Part shown: piece by piece, positions 23,701 through 33,831 of the stretch
Layout of the letters: the number at the start of each line of letters is the position of its first letter
Position numbering within the stretch: position 1 is the first letter of the stretch
Source: Acanthopleura granulata
Taxonomy: Eukaryota; Mollusca; Polyplacophora; Chitonida; Chitonidae
DNA: 64,000 nt
Direction of reading: 5' to 3'
Assembly (NCBI GenBank): GCA_016165875.1
Contig: JABBOT010000004.1
Span: 29,665,866 to 29,729,865 of the forward strand
Translations under genes and position numbers: made by a program
The notes under the pieces: model-generated
What the model was told of the DNA's origin: nothing
Seen by the model: the letters and a program-made list of their open reading frames with translations, nothing else
The model's database searches: none

Positions 23701-26700
23701 ACAACATACTATTAAAGAGACTGATAAAAATGATAAAACAAAGCCATCATAGTACTACCCTGTGTATCTAACTACATGTGTTGTAAGTATACTCACACAT
23801 GTTATGCTTCCGGCCAATATATCTCATAATGGCATTACTCTGAGTTATTTTGATGTCCCCATCGATGTAATATGGGAGCTGGAGATGAAAACAGCAACAT
23901 TTGCATTAAAAGTAAGGCAAGAAATAAATAAAGCTACCAAAATAGCTGTGCTACGTAACTGTATTTGTACATTCTGCCAACACCATCATGGTCTATTTCT
24001 GTACCGGTACTACACAGATTGACCAATCCCCAACTCTTTGGCTGTGAGAGGAAAAGAGGGACTGGCAGCAGTTTCTGAACACGTCTGCCAGGTGTGCTGT
24101 CTTAGATACACACTGGTACTTCTAGTATGACTGCACTTCTTCAGTTTACAAACCTTTTCTCTGTAGCACTCCCAGTTCTCACAGATAGTAACCTCTACCA
24201 CAGAAAGATACTTGAATTCCTAAATTCTAACCCACACAAAAGCTATATGTAGGTATTATTTTAAACCATAATTTTACTGTCAAATCATTACCAAATAATG
24301 CCCTTTTCACTTCTAGGCATTCAAAGTTTTTAATACAAATGTGGCAACATATACTTATACATGTACACATAGAAATACAGGTGAAACTATTGTGGACACT
24401 CATCTTCAAGCACAAAATAATAACAAAACAACCAGGACAACCTGCAAAATTTACTGTAACATTTCACCTTTTGCACAGATACAAACTTACATAGCTGCAC
24501 ACTAATCATGAGTCCACCATTCGTTACCACTTTGGAATCCAGAGGTTCTTTGAACTTACATTTGGGAATGGCAAGCCAAGAGTGGGCTTCACGCTGTTCC
24601 ACGCTTCTCTGCTGTACTGTGGAGCTGGGAATGATAAAAGCAAACTGCTTTTCATGAATCAGCTGCTCTCTGGCACACTGCACAGCACTACACATCAGAC
24701 AGCAGGTATGGGGCCAATGAGTCAACGTTAGCTCACCCAGCATAAGCAATGTCAGCTAGGTAACATCTGTTGTAGATTTCCTACATGACCCCCTGGCACA
24801 AATGCATACACTGTTGCAGGGAGTTAAACTAAGAAGAGACATGACATGCACTTATTCACCCACCGTTATATCACTATGACTCAAAAGACATCTCTTCTTA
24901 TAAGGAAGTATTAGAATGTTATGTAGTGTTGCTATCTGTTTTCACGGTATTTGATTGCATGCAGAGTTTCAAAAGAATTTTTCCACAGTAGATAAAAATT
25001 TTTTCCGAGAGATGCACCAAGAAAAGTGTCAGCATTTAAAAACCACGCAAAATGTGTTAGGTATCGCATTTTGAAAATACACATATAACACAAATACTGA
25101 CGGTAAATACATAATTTCTTCACAAAAATTTGTTTATATGTGCATACTGCAGCCAAGGGTTTGCTGTTCCACTACATACTCCCAAATGGACATTCTTTAC
25201 AGTGCAGGGTGCTACAGCCACACAGGTAATGAACTAGGTACAATCCAGCTAGCAACCTAAGAGATTCTGTGATATAGATAGACCATGGTTTACCCTGGAG
25301 GTAGCTTCGACATGTCAGCTAGGCTAAAAATACAGCCAGACCAATGACCTGTCCCATAGGTGAGAGTGAAACTATACATGCTTTGCACTTCTGATAGTTC
25401 CATGTTCAGTCTGCTGTGTTTTGTAGTATGATATACACAGGCTGTAGCAGCAACCTCATCACTCCAAGGCATAGAATTAAATTTAGACCAATTTAAATTC
25501 ATCATTTGCCACAATAATTACATTTGAACATTTTCCCAAAGTGTTCACTCACATCCGAGAAAATTACATCCATAATTAGGTTACTCATTCTGTTTGACTG
25601 GGAGAGTTACACTGATGTTAAAAAGGTGTTTTAAGCTTTGAAAGGCAGGGCCGTAGGGTGATATTCTACTTGAAAAATTATAACAACAGCACCAAAAGTG
25701 AAATTTTATGGCATTTATCTGCATCAAAAAAATTTACTTTTGTGGCAAATTTTTAGTGTACAATACAGAACTGTTAAACATAAACACAGTAATGTTAAAC
25801 ATAAATGATTATGATTTTCACTTTTATCCTGTATAATAGTGTGGGAAACATGGTTTTTATTACTGGTCCATGTTTCAGCTGTATGCCAGAGATCATCATA
25901 AATCATCTTTTCATTATCAGAGGTCACTCTTAAAATTTTTAACCAAAATGTCTGGGATATTTAAAATTAGTAAAGTCCACATGAATAGCAACAACAGTAA
26001 CCAATAAAAACATTAGGTTTCAAACATCAGTCATAGACTGTCCTAAATGTAGAGTACCATTCAGGCAGACCATGTAATGGAACAGAACTATGTATACAGC
26101 TAGCTAAGAATAGAAACCCACAGGTGTATTATATGCCTGGATATACCAACACTTCCAATAATGCCAGATAAGAAGTCAGAACGCTAAGTACGTGTAGTAC
26201 TGGCAACAGAACACTGCAAGATGTACTGATGTTGGGTACATGTACCAGTATATAGTAATAACTACAGCCTCAGAGCCTGTTCAGTCTTGTACTGGAAGTA
26301 CCAACATATCCATGATCAGGTTATAAAATACAACATTATTTGTCTGGCTACTGGGGCTGTTGACAAACTTGCCTAATCTGCTTTAACAGTGTTATTTTTA
26401 CCTGTACACAATGTATCCACATAAACCAACCAAAGAGGACCTCTTCAATTATTTATAATATATTACAAACATGGGCCTGAATCAATCCCTGCAAACATAA
26501 CTTAAAACATAATCACCAAAACATACTTCACTCATCAACTACACATTCTCATGCCTACAGCTGCAGGTCACGTGCTGTGCAATAAGACCAAACTGAAAAA
26601 GGCCATCCATAAACTGTTTGTTGGGCATAACCCAACCCTATGAGAACAAACAGGGTCGATCAGTAGAGAATTTTTTTTTTTTAATTCTGCATCTTAAAAA

Positions 26701-29700
26701 TGATTTTCGATTTCATATTTCAAAAAATTAACATGGAGAGAAAAATTAAAAAACAAAACATTAATCAAAATACTGATCAAGGCTTCTGAGTAGGCCCTTT
26801 TTTAAAGGGTCAGTCAGGTTTTGGCCAACAAGCATACTTTTAAGGATGGTCCCATAAAAAATACATTATGTGTGTAAAGAGAACTCACGGTCGCCTTGCT
26901 CGTATTTCACGTCTTCAAATTCTTCTTCAACATAATTCAAAAGCAATCGAATAGGCTGAGCTAGCTGTAAATAAAAAACACAAGGGGATGTAGCTACAAT
27001 AACAACTGTTACATAGCCATCTCTTCTACCTAAAAAAAAAAAAAAAGAATCTTCAGTCACAATAATACTTGTTTCCTACAACCCGTTTACAGATGAAGAA
27101 GTTTCATTGAGAAGCTCTCAATATTGCACAGCCCATATTCCTTCTTAACGCTATGATAACTTATAAAATTATTCCGGGAATGCTATCCAGATAGCACGCA
27201 CACTTCTACAATTCATGTCTTATCATTTCAATTAGACCAGGCACCCTTGCTCATAGGGCTCGGTCACAATAAGTGAATGATGATATTCATGTGGATATGA
27301 CCACAACTGACAACTGAGAGGTCCTGATTTTGTCAGCAGGTGAGCAGGACATCAATGCCGAATGGTCATGATATTGTCAGAGGGTGTCAGGATATCACCA
27401 ATGAGTGTTCCTGATATTGTCAGTGGGTGAGCACGATATCACCACCAAATGGTCATGATATTGTCAGAGGGTGTCAGGATATCACCAATGAGTGTTCCTT
27501 GATTTTGTCAGTGGGTAAGCAGGATATCACCACCAAATGGTCATGATATTGTCAGAGGGTGTCAGGATATCACCAATGAGTGTTCCATGATTTTGTCATT
27601 GGGTGAGCAGGACATAACCACCAAATGGTCATGATATTGTCATAGGGTGTCAGGATATCACCAATGAGCGTTCCTGATTTTGTCAGTGGGTGAGCACGAT
27701 ATCACCACCAAATGGTCATGATATTGTCAGATGGTGTCAGGCTATCATCACTGAGTGGTCCTGATGTTTTCAGTGGTTGAGCATGATATCACCACTGAGT
27801 TGTCATGATACTGTCAGTGGGTGAACAGAATATCACCACTGAGTGGTCATGACATTGCCAATGGATGAGCAGGATATCACTGAGTAAGATAACACTAAGC
27901 TGGGGGTAGGCAACAGGTGGACCATGTTCCCTTGTCATGACATCCCCATGGAAGTTATACATGAAGATCACATGTTCAGCTTTTTTTCTTCTTGATGTGA
28001 CTTTTCTGTGAATCATTTATGTATAAATTTTAACTTGGGTAACATCTAGTTGAAACTTGCCTTTTTAGGGAAACTGAAGAAGTGTTTTTTTGGCCAAACA
28101 TTGTGACAACTGTTGTGACGAGTGGCTGTGATTCATTCAAAGCTTGTAGCTCCTGCTGCATAGATGCCATGGCTGTGGAATGTTTTTTAAGTGGAAGAAG
28201 CGACAGGCAACAGTGAGAGAACCATGGGAAATGTGGGTCTGGGACAGTGCAGAGGCAAGCGTTGAACCATCAAAGTGTGTCAATTACGCCTAACCATGGT
28301 GCTGTACCTGGCTAGAGCTTATGGCACAGTAGGGTGGACCAGTCAGGAGAGGGTGAGATGGGCAGTGTAGGTCTTGCATGAAAGGGTAGGCCAGACGTCC
28401 ATAGCCATAGCCATCGCCAGGTAGGCCAGACGTCCATAGCCATCGCCAGGTAGGCCAGACGTCCATAGCCATCGCCAGGTAGGCCAGACGTCCATAGCCA
28501 TCACGAGGTAGGCCAGACGTCCATAGCCATCGCCAGGTAGGCCAGACGTCCATAGCCATCAAGAGGTAGGCCAGACGTCCATAGCCATCGCCAGGTAGGC
28601 CAGACGTCCATAGCCATCGCCAGGTAGGCCAGACGTCCATAGCCATCAAGAGGTAGGCCAGACGTCCATAGCCATCGCCAGGTAGGCCAGACATCCATAG
28701 CCATCGCCAGGTAGGCCAGACATCCATAGCCATCGCCAGGTAGGCCAGACATCCATAGCCATCAAGAGGTAGGCCAGACGTCCATAGCCATCGCCAGGTA
28801 GGCCAGACGTCCATAGCCATCGCCAGGTAGGCCAGACGTCCATAGCCATCACTAGGTCCCACTTTCACAAAACTTTGTAAATCAATGTCTTATAACTTTC
28901 CTTGCAAATCACATTGTCTTATGGTACTTTAACCTAGACATCTTTTATGAAAAAAGTTACGAAAAAAGTGATTTACAAAGTCTTGTGCAAGTGGTCCTAG
29001 ATTAGTAAAATTTAATGGATTGGTACATATTTTAGTTTTGATGATTAATTTTTTTTTTCGACGAAGATGTTTACAAAAAGGGTCAGGATTAGGGTCAAGT
29101 TTAGCTATCCGTGCCTCTGTTCACTGGGGTCACTTTTGCAAAACTTTGTAAGTCACTGTTTTTGTAACTTTTCTGGTAAAAGACATTTACTAGGCTTGTG
29201 CAAAGTTTATGAAGTTTTGTGAAAGAGGGCCCTGGTCACCATTTGTCTCTACACATCGGACCTGCTGCACCGGAGTCAGCTGAACTTCATGACACCCTGT
29301 TGCTGTTTCAGAGCTCATAATAAGCCTACTGGCAGGGGTGTAGTGATTTGTTGTATGTATGTTCCTAGATCTATTGAGTTGTGATGTGGTTTGATCTGTG
29401 TTAAGTGTAATATTAAGGTAAATAAATGTACTAGTTACATTTCCAGGTACACCTGTACGTAATTAATGTAGGTTACCTGACAAATCTCCTCGCATGAAAC
29501 AGCAGGAAAACCAATGAGATTTCTCATGAGTCCTGCCTAGCGAGAGATCTCATTGGCTTTGCTGCTGTTTCATGCGAGGAGATTTGTCAGGTAACCTACC
29601 TTACGTACAGGTATACCTGAAAGTGTAACTAGCATATCTTGTGTTGCGATGAGTGTCCGAATCTTAAAATAACACACTGGAGTCCACCTAAATGGGTTAT

Positions 29701-29964
29701 GGTGTCCTCTGCAACCCGAGGTTGACTCAGTCAACTACAGCAGAGTGAACTAGTGAAACAACGCCGCTGTATCGAGCATCAGGAGATAAAACTACACGAA
29801 TAATTCCACGTTAAACTGTAGACCGAGTACTATTAAAGAATCGGTACGCTCCCTATCACAAACACACGTGTGCCGTTTTAAGTTCTTCGGTTCGTTTTTC
29901 AGAAAGTGTTCGAAGTAAGTGAACTTACCCCTCTGATCGCCCAGTATCCTAAAATCGGTGGCAT
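20762..29964 (-). CDS. GSTM: Mu-class glutathione S-transferase
   Basis: Cytosolic enzyme that conjugates glutathione to electrophiles; Mu-class enzymes are dimers. Seven exons, in transcript order: 29964-29929, 26964-26889, 24624-24560, 23878-23797, 22728-22628, 21415-21320, 20956-20762. They give 216 residues (human GSTM1 is 218). The N terminus is [12 protein letters not shown], with catalytic Tyr7 and Trp8. Further sites are Trp46 and Lys50, the NLP turn with cis-Pro61, the glutathione-site motif TQSNA (71-75) and Asp106. The Mu loop before NLP has the vertebrate Mu length (KYEQGD to FPN, 28 residues), which separates it from Sigma and Pi classes. The C terminus aligns with human GSTM ([20 protein letters not shown] against FEGLEKISAYMKSSRFLPRP). 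All introns are GT-AG. Intron 1 (~3 kb) is loaded with repeats. Confidence 0.95.
21057..21150 (-). mobile_element. Truncated SINE fragment
   Basis: The TTTATTTATTTGATTG tail complement is followed by a diverged body (GGGTGGAGGAATAAG). Only the tail third of the element is recognisable. It lies in the last GST intron. Confidence 0.55.
27318..27882. repeat. 87-88-bp dimeric tandem repeat array
   Basis: The word TGGTCATGATATTGTCAG recurs at 27363, 27450, 27538, 27626 and 27713, a period of 87-88 bp. Each unit is two diverged half units of 43-44 bp built on TGATATTGTCAG...GATATCACC. At the right end (27757-27882) the array degrades into single half units. It lies in GST intron 1. Confidence 0.9.
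28386..28855. repeat. 29-bp minisatellite, 16 copies
   Basis: Units start at 28386 and then every 29 bp from 28421 to 28827. The core is GTAGGCCAGACGTCCATAGC followed by CATCGCCAG. Variants are CATCAAGAG, CATCACGAG and ACATCC in place of ACGTCC. The first unit has an extra ATAGCC (35 bp). Because 29 is not a multiple of 3, three minus-strand frames stay open and give an artificial 29-residue peptide repeat; this is not a gene. It lies in GST intron 1. Confidence 0.95.
28855..29000. mobile_element. Foldback (MITE-like) element, copy 1
   Basis: The left arm CACTTTCACAAAACTTTGTA and the right arm complement CACTTGCACAAGACTTTGTA face each other over ~145 bp, with AAATCA and TAACTTT continuing the match. 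It directly abuts the end of the 29-bp minisatellite. A relative lies at 29126-29232. Confidence 0.75.
29126..29232. mobile_element. Foldback (MITE-like) element, copy 2
   Basis: The left arm TCACTTTTGCAAAACTTTGT and the right arm complement GGGCCCTCTTTCACAAAACTT repeat the arm sequence of the element at 28855-29000. The element is shorter and more diverged. Confidence 0.7.
29431..29632. mobile_element. Near-perfect palindromic MITE with TA at both ends
   Basis: The two ~90-bp arms are close to perfect inverted copies. GTTACATTTCCAGGTA begins the element and the complement of its end is GTTACACTTTCAGGTA. Both arms contain GTAGGTTACCTGACAAATCT and CCTCGCATGAAACAGCAG. Both ends are bordered by TA (CTAG...CTAG), as expected of a Tc1/mariner-type TA duplication. 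There is no coding capacity. It ends about 330 bp upstream of the GST start codon on that gene's strand. Confidence 0.8.
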
Positions 29965-30576
29965 ATTGTCATCTAGATGTACTGTCCGTTTTGAACCACC
30001 TCTGCGTAAGCAATGATCTATTCTGGCGCACTTCAGCAAGTTGACTGCACTGCAAATGTAACCGGTCACATGTTCTTCATCCGGGCACCCGAAATCAAGG
30101 GATGTAACTGTTGCGATAGTTCTGTACTTTTATACATGTGTATATCCGAAAGTATAATAAATTAACTCTTTACGCAATCTCGTTGGCATCTTTTGAGCAT
30201 TCGAAAAGCGTACGAAGCAGTTCTCATCAAGAGGGCTACATCATTCAGCTTGAACATTCTTTATTCACATCGAAATAAATACATCTATTTGTGTGATGCC
30301 GACTCTACCTAGATAAGCGAATTTGTCCTAAATATGGTGCTGGCACGAAATAATTTTTACTTTTCTCATTCTATTATGATGTCACCTGTCACAGCTTCTG
30401 GTTAAAAGTTAAGCAATGGGCTCTTTTTCTTCAGGTCGGGTATAGTGATTTGCAGTAGGGCGCTTAATGGACAGGAAACATTTGTGAATAACAGAACACT
30501 ATTCCAACCCCAGTGCGTATGTGAGGTAAAGGACCTGGGATTTCGTCCCCAACAGTGCATTTATACTTCATTTACT

Positions 30577-30809
30577 TCATTGGTGTTGGAGTATTTATGC
30601 GACAACGACCAGCAGAAGGTTGGAAAACGAACAGAGCCCAGCAGAAACCCTCGACCATTCACAGGTTGCTGGCAGATTTCCTGCACAGGACTGAAGAGGA
30701 AGCCAACATGACCCGAGCTTGAACTCGAAACAATCGCTTTCACGAGAGGTTCTGAAGTCATTGTTATGCATTAATTAACACACTTACCACTCAGCCACAA
30801 AGATCCCTT
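30577..30809 (-). mobile_element. tRNA-derived SINE copy (diverged)
   Basis: Read on the minus strand, a head with GTGGCTGAGTGGTAAG (A box-like) and GAGTTCAAGCTCGGG (B box-like) leads into TTGGCTTCCTCTTCAG, then AACCTGTGAATGGTCG and GGGTTTCTGCTGGGCTCTG. The AAAT tail is lost. Confidence 0.75.
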
Positions 30810-31374
30810 AATTAAATTTTATGAGGCAAATAAATATCATCAAATATTACTCTTGGTGGTAAAACTTGTTTCCAAAGGGATATCCCACTTTCAAAATAAA
30901 CCTCATATTGATTGAGTGATATGCAGATGCATCTCAACGTTTCAAGCCTGTCTAGGTACACGATCAAATTGTATTTTTTTTTTTACTGCTTTACCTCCAT
31001 ATGAACAGAGCAAATTCGCCAATGTTGTCATACACAAATATTAGCCTACCAGAAATTTATAACAGAGTTAATAGACTTCTGATATTAGGCTAATTACTCT
31101 TGATTCCTTGCTTCCAGTCCCAATATTTGGAAAATTATTGCATGCTGCAAAACAGTTTTCATTATGATTAGTTCAAAATACTGTCATCTTTTGTCATACT
31201 TTCTAGTAAAATAAAATGTACAGGGTAAAATAATGTGCGGGTGGTACAGGAAACAATTAAGGAATCGAGGTGTGATAGGGCAAACACTTGCCATCTGATA
31301 AAGGTGTGAAAATTCACACTTCAAAAATAGGACACTGTCACTGGTAATATTTTTAAAAAAAGGCAACTAAGACG

Positions 31375-31407
<33 letters not shown>
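31375..31407 (+). repeat. 33-nt poly(A) run
   Basis: Uninterrupted run of 33 A after AAGACG. No clear processed-gene copy is recognisable upstream. It could be the tail of a retrotransposed sequence or a homopolymer expansion. Confidence 0.8.
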
Positions 31408-31410
<3 letters not shown>

Positions 31411-32906
31411 TACAATGAACTAGGTACTAATACTTCAGAATTGATGGATCAGGTTGAAATTTTAATTGTAATTGTACAAGCCATTATCTCACAAAGTGAT
31501 AAATAACACATATTACATACAGGCCATAACAGCAGATGCCGTGACAAGGGAAAGAATACAACAGAACTAGAATGAATGACAGAATACAAGATGCATTGGT
31601 TGAGAAAGTAGAGTTAATGGTATCTGGCATTTGTTCTAAGACCAAAGATTTGGAAGAACATGGATGATGTATAGCTAGGTATTTACAGTATGTTGGCTAA
31701 GGAGTACAAGAAGAGCATCACAAAAAAGCAATGGAGCATCAAATCAAACACCGTTTCTCAAACATACCAGCATCATTCGGTTGTTCACACTTTAGATTAA
31801 GCGTAAATAATCTTTCTTAAACAGTGCACAATTTCATTCACATGTAACCCTGAAAGAATCTGGAGATCCCTCATGCACTTACTCCTACATTCCTACATGT
31901 ATAACTTAAAACATCCACACACAATTCTATTTTATCAAAGTGCTTTTAGTCCAATAAACATTAATATTGTGACAGCTGTTAGGATTTTGACAGGACTTAA
32001 CTTTTATGAGAGAGTTTCTAGGAAATACCTGAAGGAAACTGCTTTGCTCTTCGACAAATTATAATACAAGTTGAAACTGAAAAAACTGAGTAGAATGAGG
32101 GAAAAAAGCCAGTTCCAGTGTTTCCCTAGAAAATATCAATATGAGCTTTTGTAATTGTCAAATGCTCAGGAACATTTTTTGTGAGAATGTACATTACATA
32201 AAGAATGAAAATCAAGAAAGACTTATTTGGATTTAATCCTTACACAAAACATAGTCTGCTTTGGTCTGGAAAAGACCCATTGCACCTGTCTTACAATTCT
32301 TTCAAGCATGCAAAAGTTAATTGCCATGTGTCATACTTTTTCAATATCTGTACATTTAAATAAACCCATTGAACAACCATGAAGAATGTAATAGTGCTGA
32401 ACACATCCTTCTGACCATTCAAAACCATTTTTATGTGCAAGTCCACCAAAGACGCTTGTATACATACTGAGTGAAGAATTGTCAGATTCCTTAGTATTCA
32501 GCATAATATTTAACATGTCATCCCCTATTCTACAGAGAATATTTTGACTGCAGGTTTTTCAAATCTGAAATTACAACAACAAAAATCAGTGGTATTCACA
32601 TGCCAAAAGAGACTGAAAGAGGCCATGGTATTTTAAAGTTAAACCTTCCATCATCAATGACTTATAATGGTCTAATAATCTGGATGAAATTGATACAAAT
32701 AATATGCACTGTTCTAAAATATCTGTACAGGTCTCTTAAAGGCTGCAAGCACTCAAGTAGCTAAAATGACTGAATGTAGCAATGATGGCTATTTGCCATG
32801 AAGGCTATGAATAAAAATGCACTACCTGGCATAATTGCAAAACGCCTTAGTAAAAATTTCTGACAGAAATCACTTACACTGCATTTACCAGTCTTCTACT
32901 GGATCC

Positions 32907-32912
32907 TTTATT
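32907..32912 (-). terminator. Poly(A) signal candidate for ARL8
   Basis: TTTATT (AATAAA on the minus strand) about 920 bp after the ARL8 stop. A second candidate is at 30260-30265. Confidence 0.35.
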
Positions 32913-33831
32913 TATGGGGAAAGAATACTGATACACTGGGAGTTTTTTAAGCATATAACAAGAGCTAAAGCTATCAATCTGATGAAGCCATATACTGTAC
33001 AACAGACTGAGGAAAGGCTCATTGAAATCACCATATCATATATGTCTTTCAGGAACTGTGGGGAATACTTTCAATCAATTTTGCATTTCTTTATAAAGTA
33101 CACACATCTTTAAATGAAGGAGCCTGCAGCTCAAGCATTTCACCGTATCATAGAAGCTGACTTTCAGACAAATTACCTACAGGACTTTATGCATTATTGG
33201 AGCGGGAAGCAATAAAGACACAACAATCCAACAGAGATCAGAAAACATTACTGGGGCATAATTCCTTCAGCATCTCTGTGTCTGCCTTTATACATGAATG
33301 TACCACCAGATACCTTCAGACACAAGCATTTGGTCATATGTATGTCTCAGCAATGTTAGCAATCTACAATAAGAAAATGACATTCAGATGATCAAATGAT
33401 GTGTAAGAACTACATGTACATCCACTAAATTATAATCACGGCTTTCAATAGTGTTGGTTCTACTGAACCTTACATACAAAGTGCTAATATATACATAAAT
33501 ACAGACAACATTACAGTTCACCTGAATGGTGAAGTTCTGGGGTCAGGTTGGGGGAACCTTGTGGCACTTGGAGGCCTTGTTCAGCACCAGCCAATTCTGA
33601 ACGGCATAACCTTGTCCAAAAGGCCAAATACTGAGTTCTGACAATAAACGTGACCATTCTCTTCATTCCCCTGGTGGACCTCAATAAGTGTGTAAGCAAA
33701 TAAAATCATGAGAGTACTGTTCCAGGTATGATTTGTGGCAGCAATGCCATACTTCTAGGCATCCATAACTTCAGTTTTGTTCTTGTTAACAAGAACACAG
33801 GTAATTTGTTCTCTAAATAGTCAGTCATTGA

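Larger units (their letters stand above)
29965..33831. other. Region between GST and ARL8 (GST 5' flank and probable ARL8 3' UTR)
   Basis: No plausible exon was found. It contains the GST upstream region (about 29.97-30.24 kb), a SINE (30577-30809) and a 33-A run (31375-31407). Two minus-strand AATAAA candidates for ARL8 lie at 32907-32912 and 30260-30265, giving 3' UTRs of about 0.9 or 3.6 kb. Confidence 0.4.

Noticed and set aside
28386..28855. CRISPR-like regular repeats
   Set aside because: Units are contiguous with no unique spacers, and the window is a eukaryotic nuclear genome.
28290..28868. 192-codon minus-strand ORF with a 29-residue Trp-rich repeat
   Set aside because: It is a direct translation of the 29-bp minisatellite. 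All three frames are open because the unit length is not a multiple of three, and there is no independent coding evidence.
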